A DNA stretch of 64,000 bases. It comes from Sphingobacterium oryzagri (GTDB lineage Bacteria; Bacteroidota; Bacteroidia; Sphingobacteriales; Sphingobacteriaceae). The stretch covers positions 5,106,824-5,170,823 of the forward strand of contig NZ_CP117880.1 of NCBI RefSeq assembly GCF_028736175.1, read 5' to 3'. Of this stretch, positions 34,197 through 42,860 are shown piece by piece. Under the pieces are notes generated by a model. That model saw nothing but the letters and a program-made list of their open reading frames with translations, was not told the DNA's origin and did not search any database. The position numbers and the translations under genes were made by a program. Numbering within the stretch: position 1 is the first letter of the stretch; each line of letters opens with the position of its first letter.

Positions 34197-34840
34197 ACAA
34201 CAGTTTTTCTTTCTTTTATCAATCCTATTAGGATAGGAAGCACCGATACCAGTATAATACCGAGCACGACTTTCTCAAAATTATTCGCCACCCATGGAAT
34301 GTTTCCGAGGAAATATCCAGCTAAGGTAATACCCACAACCCAAACGACTCCGCCTATTAAATTATAGGTTAGAAAAATCCCGTATTTCATTTTTCCTATG
34401 CCTGCCACAAAAGGCGCAAAGGTGCGCACAATAGGTACAAAGCGCGCAATGATAATTGTCTGCGGACCGTGTTTGGCATAGAAGCCATGCGTTTTTACGA
34501 TATATTCCGGCTTGACCAGTTGTTTACCAAACAGCCGTAACTTCACAAATTTATCGCCGGCATACTTACCAATAAGGTAATTACAAGCATCGCCCAGTAC
34601 CGCTGCGATCAACATGAGCGCGATGCTGGTATAGATATCTAACATCCCCTGCGCGGCAAACATACCGGTAGCAAACAATAAAGAATCGCCCGGTAAAAAG
34701 GGCATAATGACCAAACCGGTTTCAACGAAAATGATCAAAAACAGGATAAGGTAAATCCAGTAATTATACTCGGCAATAAGCGTTGCTAAATGATCATCAA
34801 TATGTAAGATGAAATCAATAACAGCAGATATGATTTCCAA
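34184..34840 (-). CDS. DedA family membrane protein
   Basis: A 218-residue inner-membrane protein with about five hydrophobic segments. DedA signatures: FLIIFVETGLVIMPFLPGDSLLF, GDACNYLIGKYAGDKF, and ARFVPIVRTFAPFVAGIGKMKY with the conserved arginines. DedA proteins are implicated in lipid flipping and membrane homeostasis. It is 11 bp from the dnaN stop on the same strand, so it may be cotranscribed. Confidence 0.93.
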   Translation of the reverse strand: MEIISAVIDFILHIDDHLATLIAEYNYWIYLILFLIIFVETGLVIMPFLPGDSLLFATGMFAAQGMLDIYTSIALMLIAAVLGDACNYLIGKYAGDKFVKLRLFGKQLVKPEYIVKTHGFYAKHGPQTIIIARFVPIVRTFAPFVAGIGKMKYGIFLTYNLIGGVVWVVGITLAGYFLGNIPWVANNFEKVVLGIILVSVLPILIGLIKERKTVVKEA

Positions 34841-34851
34841 AACGTCGGGGT

Positions 34852-35973
34852 TTAGATATTATTCAACATAACCGGCATCACCAACATCAGGATGTCCTCG
34901 TTATCTTCTTTTATAGCCGGGATTAGTAAACCCGCTCTGTTTGGCGTGCTCATCTCAATAACGACCTCGCTCGCACTTAGGTTGTTAAGCATCTCGACAA
35001 GAAACTTGGCATTAAAACCGATTTCCATATCCTGCCCTTCAAACTGGCAGCTTAGGCGCTCATGCGCTTCGTTAGAAAAATCCAAATCTTCAGCAGAAAT
35101 ATGCAATTCGCTGCCGGAAATTTTCAAGCGTACCTGGTGGGTGGTTTTATTAGCAAAAATGACGACACGACGGAGCGTATTTAAAAACAGCAAGCGATCA
35201 ACCGTTAATTTATTTGGGTTGACTTGTGGAATAACCGCCTCGTAATCGGGGTAGCGCTCATCAATCAAACGACAGATTAAGTGAATATTTCCAAACTGGA
35301 AAAAGGCATTGGTATTATTATATTCGATAGAAACTACCGTTTCATCAGAAGGCAAGGAAGACTTTAACAAAGTCAATGCTTTCTTTGGCAAAATAAGTGA
35401 CGTTGGTTTATCTGAACTTACATCGGTGCGCCGGTAACGAACCAGTTTATGTGCATCGGTTGATACGAAAGTAATACTTTGCTCGGCCAACTGCACTAAC
35501 ACGCCCGACATAGCCGGACGCAACTCGTCGTTGCTCACCGCAAATATGGTTTTGTTGATGGCTTCTGACAAGATAGAAGCGCCTAAAGAAACGGTAGAAA
35601 CATTGTCTACTACCGGAATCTTCGGAAAATCATCGGCATTTTCACCGCTCAACTTGTATTTACCATCGCCGGCGCTGATCTCAATAGCCAAAGTGCTGGT
35701 ATCAACAGAGAATGCAACGGGTTGATCAGGAAGTGTCTTTAAAGTTTCAATCAAAATTTTGGAAGGCATCGCCACTTTTCCTTCCTCCTTTGCTTCGATC
35801 TGCAACGATGTTACCATACTTGTTTGCAGATCTGTTGCCGATATGGTCAACAAATTATCTTTGATCTCGAATAAGAAGTTTTCAAGGATAGGAAGCACCG
35901 TACTGCTGCTTGAAGCCCCGCTAATTGCCTGTAATTGTTTTAATAAAATTGAAGTGGATACAATAAATCTCAT
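34852..35973 (-). CDS. dnaN: DNA polymerase III sliding clamp, beta subunit
   Basis: Ring-shaped processivity clamp of the replicase. The start MRFIVSTSILLKQLQAISG at 35973 gives 373 residues, the normal length; the reading upstream to 36036 is atypical. Three clamp folds are evident, with LPILENFLFEI, SGENADDFPKIP, RPAMSGVLVQL, SLPSDETVVSIEYNNTNAFFQFGN and the C-terminal LMVMPVML-type end. It sits divergent from holB and 5 kb from dnaA, within a replication-rich region. Confidence 0.97.
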   Translation of the reverse strand: MRFIVSTSILLKQLQAISGASSSSTVLPILENFLFEIKDNLLTISATDLQTSMVTSLQIEAKEEGKVAMPSKILIETLKTLPDQPVAFSVDTSTLAIEISAGDGKYKLSGENADDFPKIPVVDNVSTVSLGASILSEAINKTIFAVSNDELRPAMSGVLVQLAEQSITFVSTDAHKLVRYRRTDVSSDKPTSLILPKKALTLLKSSLPSDETVVSIEYNNTNAFFQFGNIHLICRLIDERYPDYEAVIPQVNPNKLTVDRLLFLNTLRRVVIFANKTTHQVRLKISGSELHISAEDLDFSNEAHERLSCQFEGQDMEIGFNAKFLVEMLNNLSASEVVIEMSTPNRAGLLIPAIKEDNEDILMLVMPVMLNNI

Positions 35974-36073
35974 TTCCTGAATTTTATAGATTTTTATATG
36001 CAATATTACAGAAAAGAATCTACATTTTATAAACACAATGTGTCTTAATTCTTATCGCAAATTAATTAATTAG

Positions 36074-36081
36074 TACATTTG
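36074..36081 (+). promoter_or_regulatory. Putative -7 element for holB
   Basis: TACATTTG, a full match to TAnnTTTG, 13 bp before the ATG; no clear -33 element. Confidence 0.35.
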
Positions 36082-36093
36082 TAGCATTGTAAT

Positions 36094-37236
36094 ATGCAGT
36101 TTAAAGATATCATTGGACACGATCAAGTAAAGGAACATTTGCTCCACACGGTTAAAGATAACCGGGTTAGCCATGCGCAACTTTTTTTGGGTCCGGAGGG
36201 TTCGGGCAGCTTGGCGCTGGCCGTAGCCTATGCTCAATATATCAACTGTGAAAACAAACAGGATAACGACAGTTGTGGCGTGTGTAGCTCGTGCAATAAA
36301 TACCAAAAACTTATCCATCCCGATTTACATTTTTCGTATCCCTTTTTTGCAAAGGGAAAAGATGAAGTCGCAGTGACGTATCTTGACGAATGGCGAAAGG
36401 CCTTTCTGGCTAATCCGTATATGGGCTTAGACTTTTGGCGGCATCATCTCGACGCCGAAAACAAGCAGGCCAACATCAATATTGCAGAGGCGCATGATAT
36501 TATCAAAAAGCTTAGTTTGAAAGCTTTTGAAGCGGAATATAAGGTATTGATCATGTGGCTTCCGGAGTTTCTGGACGTGCAAGGGAATGCCCTGTTAAAG
36601 CTTATTGAAGAACCCCCGGCAAAGACACTCTTTCTGCTGGTTGCTGAAAATCAAGATCGAATTTTGAACACCATTATCTCGCGTACGCAGCTGGTCAAAG
36701 TTTTTAAACTCAACCACAGCCAGGTAAGGGATTATCTTATTGATGTAAAAAAGGTAGATGGGCAACGCGCGAATGCACTTTCGTTTATTGCAGACGGTAA
36801 TCTGCAAATGGCATTGAACCTGCTGGAAGAAGACGAAAACCCTTTTTTTGATACGCTTTTGCACTGGCTACGCTTTGTGGTGACAGATGCCGGCTTACAC
36901 ATCATTCGGTATTGTGAGGAAGACTTTCCAAAGCTAGGACGGGAAAATCAGAAAAATTTCTTACTTTATGCCATTAATATGTTGCGCCAAATTGTATTGA
37001 TCCAACAAGGATTGCAGCAACTGGTGCTATTACAAGGTGCTGAGTTAGATTTTGTGCAGAAATTTAGTGAGAATTTTCGGAGCGAACAGCTGGAAATCGC
37101 GATCGATCTGCTGGAAAAAACACACTACAAAGTAGAACGCAATGCAAATCCTAAAATTTTATTTTTAGATTTATCTTTGCAATTAGTTTTAATATTTAAA
37201 TATCAAACGTTCCCACAAGGGACTCAATATATATAA
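36094..37236 (+). CDS. holB: DNA polymerase III delta-prime-like clamp-loader subunit
   Basis: Part of the clamp loader that opens the beta clamp. 380 residues. The zinc-type cluster CENKQDNDSCGVCSSC (Cys-x8-Cys-x2-Cys-x2-Cys) and the AAA+ segments VLIMWLPEFLDVQGNALLKLIEEPP and ILNTIISRTQLVKVFKL are typical. The P-loop is degenerate (GPEGSGSLALA lacks the Lys), as expected for a delta-prime subunit that does not hydrolyse ATP. It starts the holB-ricT-gldH-lpxK run. Confidence 0.9.
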   Translation: MQFKDIIGHDQVKEHLLHTVKDNRVSHAQLFLGPEGSGSLALAVAYAQYINCENKQDNDSCGVCSSCNKYQKLIHPDLHFSYPFFAKGKDEVAVTYLDEWRKAFLANPYMGLDFWRHHLDAENKQANINIAEAHDIIKKLSLKAFEAEYKVLIMWLPEFLDVQGNALLKLIEEPPAKTLFLLVAENQDRILNTIISRTQLVKVFKLNHSQVRDYLIDVKKVDGQRANALSFIADGNLQMALNLLEEDENPFFDTLLHWLRFVVTDAGLHIIRYCEEDFPKLGRENQKNFLLYAINMLRQIVLIQQGLQQLVLLQGAELDFVQKFSENFRSEQLEIAIDLLEKTHYKVERNANPKILFLDLSLQLVLIFKYQTFPQGTQYI

Positions 37237-37247
37237 AAAAGGAAAAT

Positions 37248-38630
37248 ATGGGATGTGGCAGTTGCTCATCCGGAGGTGGGTGTGGAAGTAGTACAACAAC
37301 TACAGGAAAAACCCCTGCAGGTTGCCAAAACAATGGCTCTTGCATGACTAGCGGATGTAATAAATTAGATGTATACGATTGGCTTTCCGATATGGATTTG
37401 CCATCAAATTATAAACCATTTAACATTGTAGAAGTAAGATTTAAAGGATCACGTAAAGATTTTTATATCAACACGGATAACCTTTATCTAGAAATGGGCG
37501 AGATGATCGCTGTAGAGCCGTCTACTGGCGGCTATGATATTGGCCACGTATCGCTTACGGGCGAGCTTGTTCGGCTTCAGCTTAAAAAGAACAACGTTAA
37601 AGCGGACAGTGTCTTAAAAAAGATTTACCGTAAAGCGAGCGAATCCGACGTGCAAAAATATAATGCGGCAAAGGATTTGGAATGGGAAACCATGCACCGG
37701 GCGCGTAATCTGGCGCTGGAATTGGGTTTATCTATGAAGATCTCAGATGTAGATTATCAGGGAGACAAAACGAAAGCCACCTTTTACTATACAGCAGAAG
37801 GTCGCGTAGACTTTCGGGAACTGATAAAACGCATGGCCGAAGCTTTCCGTATTCGAATAGAAATGCGGCAGATTGGTATGCGACAAGAGGCTAGTCGCCT
37901 AGGCGGAATTGGATCTTGTGGGCGAGAACTTTGTTGCTCGACTTGGTTGACTGATTTTAAAACGGTTTCCACTTCAGCCGCGCGCTACCAAAATTTATCG
38001 CTCAATACGTTGAAGCTAGCCGGGCAATGTGGTAAGCTTAAATGCTGCCTCAATTATGAGCTGGATAGCTATATGGATGCTTTGCGCGACATTCCTACAA
38101 ATGTAGAACGCTTAGATACCGAAATCGGTATTGCTTATCTTCAAAAGACAGATATCTTCAAAAAGTTGATGTGGTATTCTTATCCGGGTGCCGAAAACTG
38201 GATTCCAGTAGATGTTAAAAAGGTGCGCGAATACGCTGATATGAACCGGGAAGGTCGTAAATCGCAAGATCTAACGATCAACTACGTGCCGGAAGAGGTG
38301 CAAAAGCCGATTTCTTACGACTACGAAAACGTGGTAGGACAAGATTCGTTGACCCGTCTGGATGATAAAAACAAACGCAAGAAGCGTAAGAAACCAAAAG
38401 CGAAACGAGAAGGTGGCCAACCGGAAGCAAAAACTACGGAACAGCGCAGACCGGAGACCAAACGCGTTCCCGAAAATCGCGAAAGAAATAAACCGGCGGC
38501 TTCGGTAGCCAAAGAACAGGCTGCAAAACCGGCCACAGGCGATAAACCCAAAAAGCGGTTTAATCGAAACAAGAACAGAAATAAAAGTAAAGGTGCCGAA
38601 AATAATAACGGTGCCAATAGCGAATCTTAA
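37248..38630 (+). CDS. ricT: PSP1-domain protein, RicT (YaaT)-like
   Basis: A 460-residue protein with a central PSP1 domain (about residues 55-290): VEVRFKGSRKDFY, DLEWETMHRARNLALELGLSMKISDVDYQGD, RIEMRQIGMRQEASRLGGIGSCGRELCCSTWL and LAGQCGKLKCCLNYE. In Bacillus the RicA-RicF-RicT complex binds Fe-S clusters and tunes RNase Y. The N terminus is unusually cysteine/glycine rich (MGCGSCSSGGGCGS) and the C-terminal 100 residues are Lys/Arg/Asn rich and probably disordered and RNA-binding. Partners RicA and RicF are not in the window. Confidence 0.87.
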   Translation: MGCGSCSSGGGCGSSTTTTGKTPAGCQNNGSCMTSGCNKLDVYDWLSDMDLPSNYKPFNIVEVRFKGSRKDFYINTDNLYLEMGEMIAVEPSTGGYDIGHVSLTGELVRLQLKKNNVKADSVLKKIYRKASESDVQKYNAAKDLEWETMHRARNLALELGLSMKISDVDYQGDKTKATFYYTAEGRVDFRELIKRMAEAFRIRIEMRQIGMRQEASRLGGIGSCGRELCCSTWLTDFKTVSTSAARYQNLSLNTLKLAGQCGKLKCCLNYELDSYMDALRDIPTNVERLDTEIGIAYLQKTDIFKKLMWYSYPGAENWIPVDVKKVREYADMNREGRKSQDLTINYVPEEVQKPISYDYENVVGQDSLTRLDDKNKRKKRKKPKAKREGGQPEAKTTEQRRPETKRVPENRERNKPAASVAKEQAAKPATGDKPKKRFNRNKNRNKSKGAENNNGANSES

Positions 38631-38638
38631 CCATACTT

Positions 38639-38670
38639 GCCCGCACCGTAACGCTGTTTACGCTGCGGGC
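38639..38670 (+). terminator. Hairpin between ricT and gldH
   Basis: Stem GCCCGCA / TGCGGGC with an 18-base loop, then TTATCTTG; a weak T-tract, so termination may be partial. Confidence 0.45.
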
Positions 38671-38707
38671 TTATCTTGACACACATCACGATTATAGCCG
38701 CTCAAAC

Positions 38708-39178
38708 ATGAAGAAGTCGCCTCTTTTTTTCGCTTGTCTTTTATCGTTTATCTTCGTTGCTGCTTGTCGTGACAGCGCATTTTACGAAACCAATAAATCT
38801 ATTAGCAAACGCAGTTGGAGTTATGCCGATACGGCACGATTTGATGTGCACGTACCAGATGCAAAAGCGAAGTATGCTATTTCTGTCAACGTACGCCATA
38901 CAGGCTCTTATAATTATTCCAATCTATTTTTATTGATACACGAAAAAGGTCCGCAAATCAAGGATACAGCTTATCGTTATGAAATGAAGCTGGCCGAACT
39001 GGATGGACGCTGGACCGGCAATACCGCGGGAAACCTGTATGACAATGAACTGCTGATAAAGGATAACTATACTTTTCCAGATACGGGGATATATAGCTTT
39101 GCAATCGAACAAAATATGCGGGAAAATCCGCTTCACGATATCACTGATATCGGTATCAAATTGGTACAAAGACCATGA
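38708..39178 (+). CDS. gldH: Gliding-motility lipoprotein GldH
   Basis: A 156-residue lipoprotein: signal MKKSPLFFACLLSFIFVAAC with lipobox VAAC and lipidated Cys20, then SYADTARFDVHVPDAK, YSNLFLLIHEKGP and a compact beta domain ending DIGIKLVQRP. GldH is one of the Gld proteins of Bacteroidota. It is essential for gliding in Flavobacterium, but orthologues exist in non-gliders. The stop overlaps the lpxK start by four bases (ATGA), so the two are translationally coupled. Confidence 0.9.
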   Translation: MKKSPLFFACLLSFIFVAACRDSAFYETNKSISKRSWSYADTARFDVHVPDAKAKYAISVNVRHTGSYNYSNLFLLIHEKGPQIKDTAYRYEMKLAELDGRWTGNTAGNLYDNELLIKDNYTFPDTGIYSFAIEQNMRENPLHDITDIGIKLVQRP

Positions 39179-40227
39179 TCCGGTTTATCCGTTGGTTACT
39201 CTTTCCAGTTGCGCTTCTTTACGCAGCTATCGTTTGGCTTCGTAATCGGTTGTATGATCGACAGCTTTTACGTAGCACGGCTTTTGATATTCCGGTGGTT
39301 GTGATCGGTAATCTAGCGGTTGGCGGCACCGGAAAAAGTCCGATGACCGAATATATTTTACGTATCCTTCCTCCAGCTATGCGTGTCACGGTATTGAGCA
39401 GAGGTTATGGAAGAAAAACCAAGGGATTTCGTACAGTAGCGACCACAGACGACGCTACACAAAGCGGCGACGAACCTTTACAGATTAAAAGAAAATTTCC
39501 GCAAACGCCCGTCGTGGTTTGCGAAGATCGGGTGAAAGCGATACACCAGATAAAGGAAAACAGCGATGCCGTTTTGTTAGATGATGCCTTTCAACATCGC
39601 GCGCTACGCCCCAGCTTTTCGATTTTATTGTTCGATTTTGCATCTATCTTAAAGCCGATGCTTCCCTTACCTACCGGCTCGTTCCGTGATAGCCTTTACG
39701 AAAGTAAACGTGCCGGGATTATCGTTATTACGAAATGTCCGGACGATATCGACCATGCGCAAAAAATGAAGATCATCGCCAAATTCCGTAAGTATAGCCA
39801 GGCTGAAGTTTACTTTTCCAGTATTGCCTATGAGGAGTTGGTTGACAGCCAGGGGATAGCTTTTACAAAAGAAGAACTGACTCTCACGAGTGTTCTTTTA
39901 CTCACGGGTATAGCCAAGCCTGAACCGCTAGCGGCTTATTTGCTGCCACTGGTAGCCCGACTGGAACAATTAAATTTTGGCGATCACCACCAGTTTACGA
40001 GCACAGATCTCGCAACTGTACAGCAACGGTTTGAAGATTTAGCTGGCACAAAAAAGATAATCATTACTACCGAAAAAGATTGGCAAAGGTTACCTCCATC
40101 GTTTTTAGCCAGCCACCCGATTATTATAGCGCCCATACGCCAGCAGATATTGTTTAATGAAGCCTCATCATTTGACCGTGCGATCAACAATGCATTTCTT
40201 CAGCAACGAAGTGTTAATGAGTATTAA
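39175..40227 (+). CDS. lpxK: Tetraacyldisaccharide 4'-kinase LpxK
   Basis: Inner-membrane kinase that phosphorylates the 4' position of the lipid A precursor. 350 residues: an N-terminal hydrophobic anchor (about 5-25), the Walker A GNLAVGGTGKSPMTEYIL (45-62), LSRGYGRKTKGF, GDEPLQI and the DDAFQHRALRP motif (Asp and His of the active site). The C-terminal part is the usual LpxK domain with TTEKDWQRLP. Coupled to gldH upstream. Confidence 0.96.
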   Translation: MIRFIRWLLFPVALLYAAIVWLRNRLYDRQLLRSTAFDIPVVVIGNLAVGGTGKSPMTEYILRILPPAMRVTVLSRGYGRKTKGFRTVATTDDATQSGDEPLQIKRKFPQTPVVVCEDRVKAIHQIKENSDAVLLDDAFQHRALRPSFSILLFDFASILKPMLPLPTGSFRDSLYESKRAGIIVITKCPDDIDHAQKMKIIAKFRKYSQAEVYFSSIAYEELVDSQGIAFTKEELTLTSVLLLTGIAKPEPLAAYLLPLVARLEQLNFGDHHQFTSTDLATVQQRFEDLAGTKKIIITTEKDWQRLPPSFLASHPIIIAPIRQQILFNEASSFDRAINNAFLQQRSVNEY

Positions 40228-40316
40228 TGGGCGTTAAACTTCCTTAAATAAAACACTCATAATAAGCATTTTATTTAAATATCACCTACATTTAACTACA
40301 CAAAAAAATAGATCAT

Positions 40317-40694
40317 ATGAAAAAGTTAAAAACACTTATTATATGCCTATTGGTAGGCATCAGTTGGGGCGGATTTGCGCAAGAGCGCGCTGGTCGTGGT
40401 AATTTTCAAAATCTGTCTGCGGAAGAGCGGGCAAAAAGTACCGTTGAGCGTTTAACAAAAGAACTTTCCTTAGAAAAAGCACAACAAGATTCGATTTATA
40501 AAATTTCTCTGGAGCAGGCAAATTTAGATAAAGCTGCGTTTGAAAGCGCTAACGGCGATCGCGAAAAGATCCGGTCGGTTATGCAAACCAATCGTGCAAC
40601 GTATAATACTAAATTGAAAAAGTTCTTAACGGCCGAACAGCAGAAGAAGTATGATAAGCTTGAAAAAGAGCGATCTTCGCGCGGACCAAGATAA
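40317..40694 (+). CDS. Exported DUF4890-like (Spy/CpxP-like) protein
   Basis: A 125-residue exported protein with signal peptide MKKLKTLIICLLVGISWGGFAQ. The mature part is helical and charged: SAEERAKSTVERLTKELSLEKAQQDSIYKI, REKIRSVMQTNRATYNTKLKKFLTAEQQKKYDKLEKE. The L-T-x-E-Q-x(2)-K pattern is that of the small helical periplasmic family to which DUF4890 and the Spy/CpxP chaperones belong. Probably a periplasmic stress chaperone or sensor; not proven. Confidence 0.78.
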   Translation: MKKLKTLIICLLVGISWGGFAQERAGRGNFQNLSAEERAKSTVERLTKELSLEKAQQDSIYKISLEQANLDKAAFESANGDREKIRSVMQTNRATYNTKLKKFLTAEQQKKYDKLEKERSSRGPR

Positions 40695-40727
40695 AAACCA
40701 ATAAAGTGAGTTTATGGTTGATAGTGG

Positions 40728-40762
40728 AAGGTGTTGGTTAAAACTAACACCTTTTCTTTTTC
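40728..40762 (+). terminator. Terminator after DUF4890-like gene
   Basis: Stem AAGGTGTTGGTT / AACTAACACCTT (one bulge) followed by TTCTTTTTC. Confidence 0.7.
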
Positions 40763-40769
40763 ATATAAA

Positions 40770-41000
40770 CACGATGTATCGATCGATTAGCAGAATCGTA
40801 TTCCTTCCCATAAACCATTCCGCCACTTGCAGCGGCAGGGCTGTTTTTTTTTATTACTAACGAATACAATTGATGTATCCAACGTGTCAACGAGCAATGG
40901 AAAGCAACCTGAAGCGGATTGTGCAACAGATAGCTTCGGTGTAACAAAGGCTATTGTTTTCTTTTTGACGGCCTAAAGAAAATCTCTGCCCTGGCAAGAA
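40770..41000 (+). repeat. Diverged fragment of the mosaic repeat
   Basis: Between 40760 and 41000 the order of array-A features can still be read: CATTCCGCCACTTGCAGCGG (alpha start), AACGTGTCAACGAGCAATGG (alpha end), GCAACAGATAGCTTCGGTGT and AACAAAGGC (tail), but with many changes and no long hairpin. A reading frame on the minus strand here is a by-product. This fills most of the 368-bp gap between the DUF4890-like gene and dnaA. Confidence 0.5.
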
Positions 41001-41002
41001 AT

Positions 41003-41036
41003 AAAAAATGCGAAACCGTTGTGGTTTCGCATTTTT
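41003..41036. terminator. Terminator after dnaA (bidirectional)
   Basis: Stem AATGCGAAACC / GGTTTCGCATT with a 5-base loop and T-runs on both sides, 27 bp past the dnaA stop. Confidence 0.82.
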
Positions 41037-41062
41037 AACATTCAAAAATAGCACAAGATCTC

Positions 41063-42490
41063 TTACGAAGTTTTTAGCTTCTTTTGGATATCTTGCACAT
41101 AAGTTTTAAATTTCTTGTCCGTCTCGATCAAGTCTTCCACTGTTTGGCAGGCATAAATCACTGTCGAGTGATCACGTCCACCAAAAAAGCTACCGATAGA
41201 CTTTAGCGACGACTTGGTGTGGTTCTTAGCCAGATACATAGAAATTTGACGGGCCTGCACAATTTCTCGCTTACGTACCTTCGATTTTACCATCTCTACG
41301 GGCACTTCAAAATACTCACAAACCAATTTTTGGATATATTCCATCGAAATCTCCTTGTGTGTATTTTTCACAAAGTTTTTCAGCATGGATTTAGCCAAAT
41401 TTAAATCAATCTCTTTTCTATTCAGTGTAGATTGGGCAAGTAAAGATACCATAGCACCTTCCAATTCACGTACGCTATTGTCAATTTGCGTGGCTACATA
41501 TTCCATAACGTTCTCTGGCAATTCGATACCATCGGAATACATTTTTTTCTTCAAGATAGCCATTCTGGTTTCCAGATCCGGAATCTGAATATCAGCAGAC
41601 AATCCCCATTTAAAACGACTTAACAAGCGCTCCTCCAAACCAGATAAATCTTTAGGCGCTTTATCTGACGTCAGGATAATTTGTTTCCCGGATTGGTGCA
41701 AATGGTTGAAGATATGGAAGAAAATATCTTGGGTCTTTTCTTTACCCGCGAAATTGTGTACATCATCCATAATGATCACGTCCATTGCCTGATAGAAATT
41801 CACGAAATCATTGATAGTATTGTTCTTCAATGAATCAACAAACTGCTGACAGAATTTCTCACAAGAAACATAAATGACAAGCTTATCTGGTAGATTTCGT
41901 TTGATCTCGTTACCGATTGCTTGCGCTAAGTGTGTTTTACCCAACCCCACATCACCGTAAATCATCAAAGGGTTAAACGAGGTTCCACCGGGTTTGTTGG
42001 CCACTGCAAAACCTGCTGAACGCGCTAAACGATTACATTCGCCTTCAATAAAATTATCGAAAGTATAATGGTAGTTCAGTTGGGGGTCGACCTGCAGCTT
42101 CTTTAGTCCAGGAATAACAAAAGGATTTTTGATATTCTTGTTTAAAGCAACAGGAACGGGAATAGATTGCTTTTTTCCTTCCGCACCATTTCCATTCGAC
42201 GGAATGTTCGTAGTGTACGGCGTGTTTGCAGAAGACTTGTCTACGATGATATTATACTCCAAACGACCTTGCTCTCCTAAGAATTTCTTGATCGTCTTGC
42301 GTAGAATACCTACATAGTGTTCTTCCAGCCACTCGTAGAAAAATACAGAAGGCACTTGAATAGTCAAAACGTTTCCGTTAAGACCTACCGCCTTTACAGG
42401 TTCAAACCAGGTCTTAAAACTTTGCGCAGGAATATTGTCTTTAATGATTTGAAGACAGCTATTCCAGACACTTGTACACGTTTTTTCCAT
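41063..42490 (-). CDS. dnaA: Chromosomal replication initiator DnaA
   Basis: AAA+ ATPase that melts the chromosomal origin. The ATG at 42490 gives 475 residues starting MEKTCTSVWNSCLQIIKDN; the reading to 42529 is a shadow. Domain I is at the N terminus; the AAA+ core has Walker A GDVGLGKTHLAQAI and DVIIMDDVHNFAGK; the sensor RLLSRFKWGLSADIQIPD and the C-terminal DNA-binding helix with FFGGRDHSTVIYACQTVEDL follow. The gene stands alone with its own terminator. DnaA boxes occur not beside it but at about 55.7-56.0 kb. Confidence 0.97.
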   Translation of the reverse strand: MEKTCTSVWNSCLQIIKDNIPAQSFKTWFEPVKAVGLNGNVLTIQVPSVFFYEWLEEHYVGILRKTIKKFLGEQGRLEYNIIVDKSSANTPYTTNIPSNGNGAEGKKQSIPVPVALNKNIKNPFVIPGLKKLQVDPQLNYHYTFDNFIEGECNRLARSAGFAVANKPGGTSFNPLMIYGDVGLGKTHLAQAIGNEIKRNLPDKLVIYVSCEKFCQQFVDSLKNNTINDFVNFYQAMDVIIMDDVHNFAGKEKTQDIFFHIFNHLHQSGKQIILTSDKAPKDLSGLEERLLSRFKWGLSADIQIPDLETRMAILKKKMYSDGIELPENVMEYVATQIDNSVRELEGAMVSLLAQSTLNRKEIDLNLAKSMLKNFVKNTHKEISMEYIQKLVCEYFEVPVEMVKSKVRKREIVQARQISMYLAKNHTKSSLKSIGSFFGGRDHSTVIYACQTVEDLIETDKKFKTYVQDIQKKLKTS

Positions 42491-42860
42491 TCGTAAATTG
42501 TTAATAACTTGAAAACCAATATTTGACAAAAAAATTGTTTAAAACTTTCGCTTAAGACGAAGATGACAAAAAATGTTGAGCTAAAAAACTAAAATATTAA
42601 AAAAAAGAAAACACACTATTAGTCAGTAACTTAAGCATAATTTTAATGTCTTTTTATGCTAAAAAACAAGTGCAATATTTTTTTTCAACACCCTACTGAT
42701 TCCTTTGGCTAAGCGGTTATTTTAGTGCTAAAATCTAGATTTAAGCAAACGGGTGTGGAAAACTATTGACTATTCTTTGTGTTTAAATATACGAGTTTTA
42801 AAATCGAAAAAAAAGGGAAGATTTGTTAAATCTTCCCCTGATATTTTCGGTATCAATGGT
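42491..42860. other. AT-rich intergenic region upstream of dnaA
   Basis: Between the dnaA start and the dxs stop (370 bp). It holds the dxs terminator and very AT-rich sequence that presumably includes the dnaA promoter. No exact TTATCCACA box was found here. No credible gene; the short minus-strand reading frame at 42770-43060 lies mostly inside dxs. Confidence 0.6.
42807..42837 (-). terminator. Terminator after dxs
   Basis: On the minus strand GGGAAGATTT/AAATCTTCCC with a 3-base loop followed by eight T. Confidence 0.85.

Noticed and set aside
40744..40947. Minus-strand frame of 67 codons between the DUF4890-like gene and dnaA
   Set aside because: It translates the diverged repeat fragment and the terminator hairpin; no credible start.
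42491..42860. oriC immediately upstream of dnaA
   Set aside because: AT-rich, but no exact TTATCCACA box and no cluster of near matches; the nadA-nadB gap is far better.
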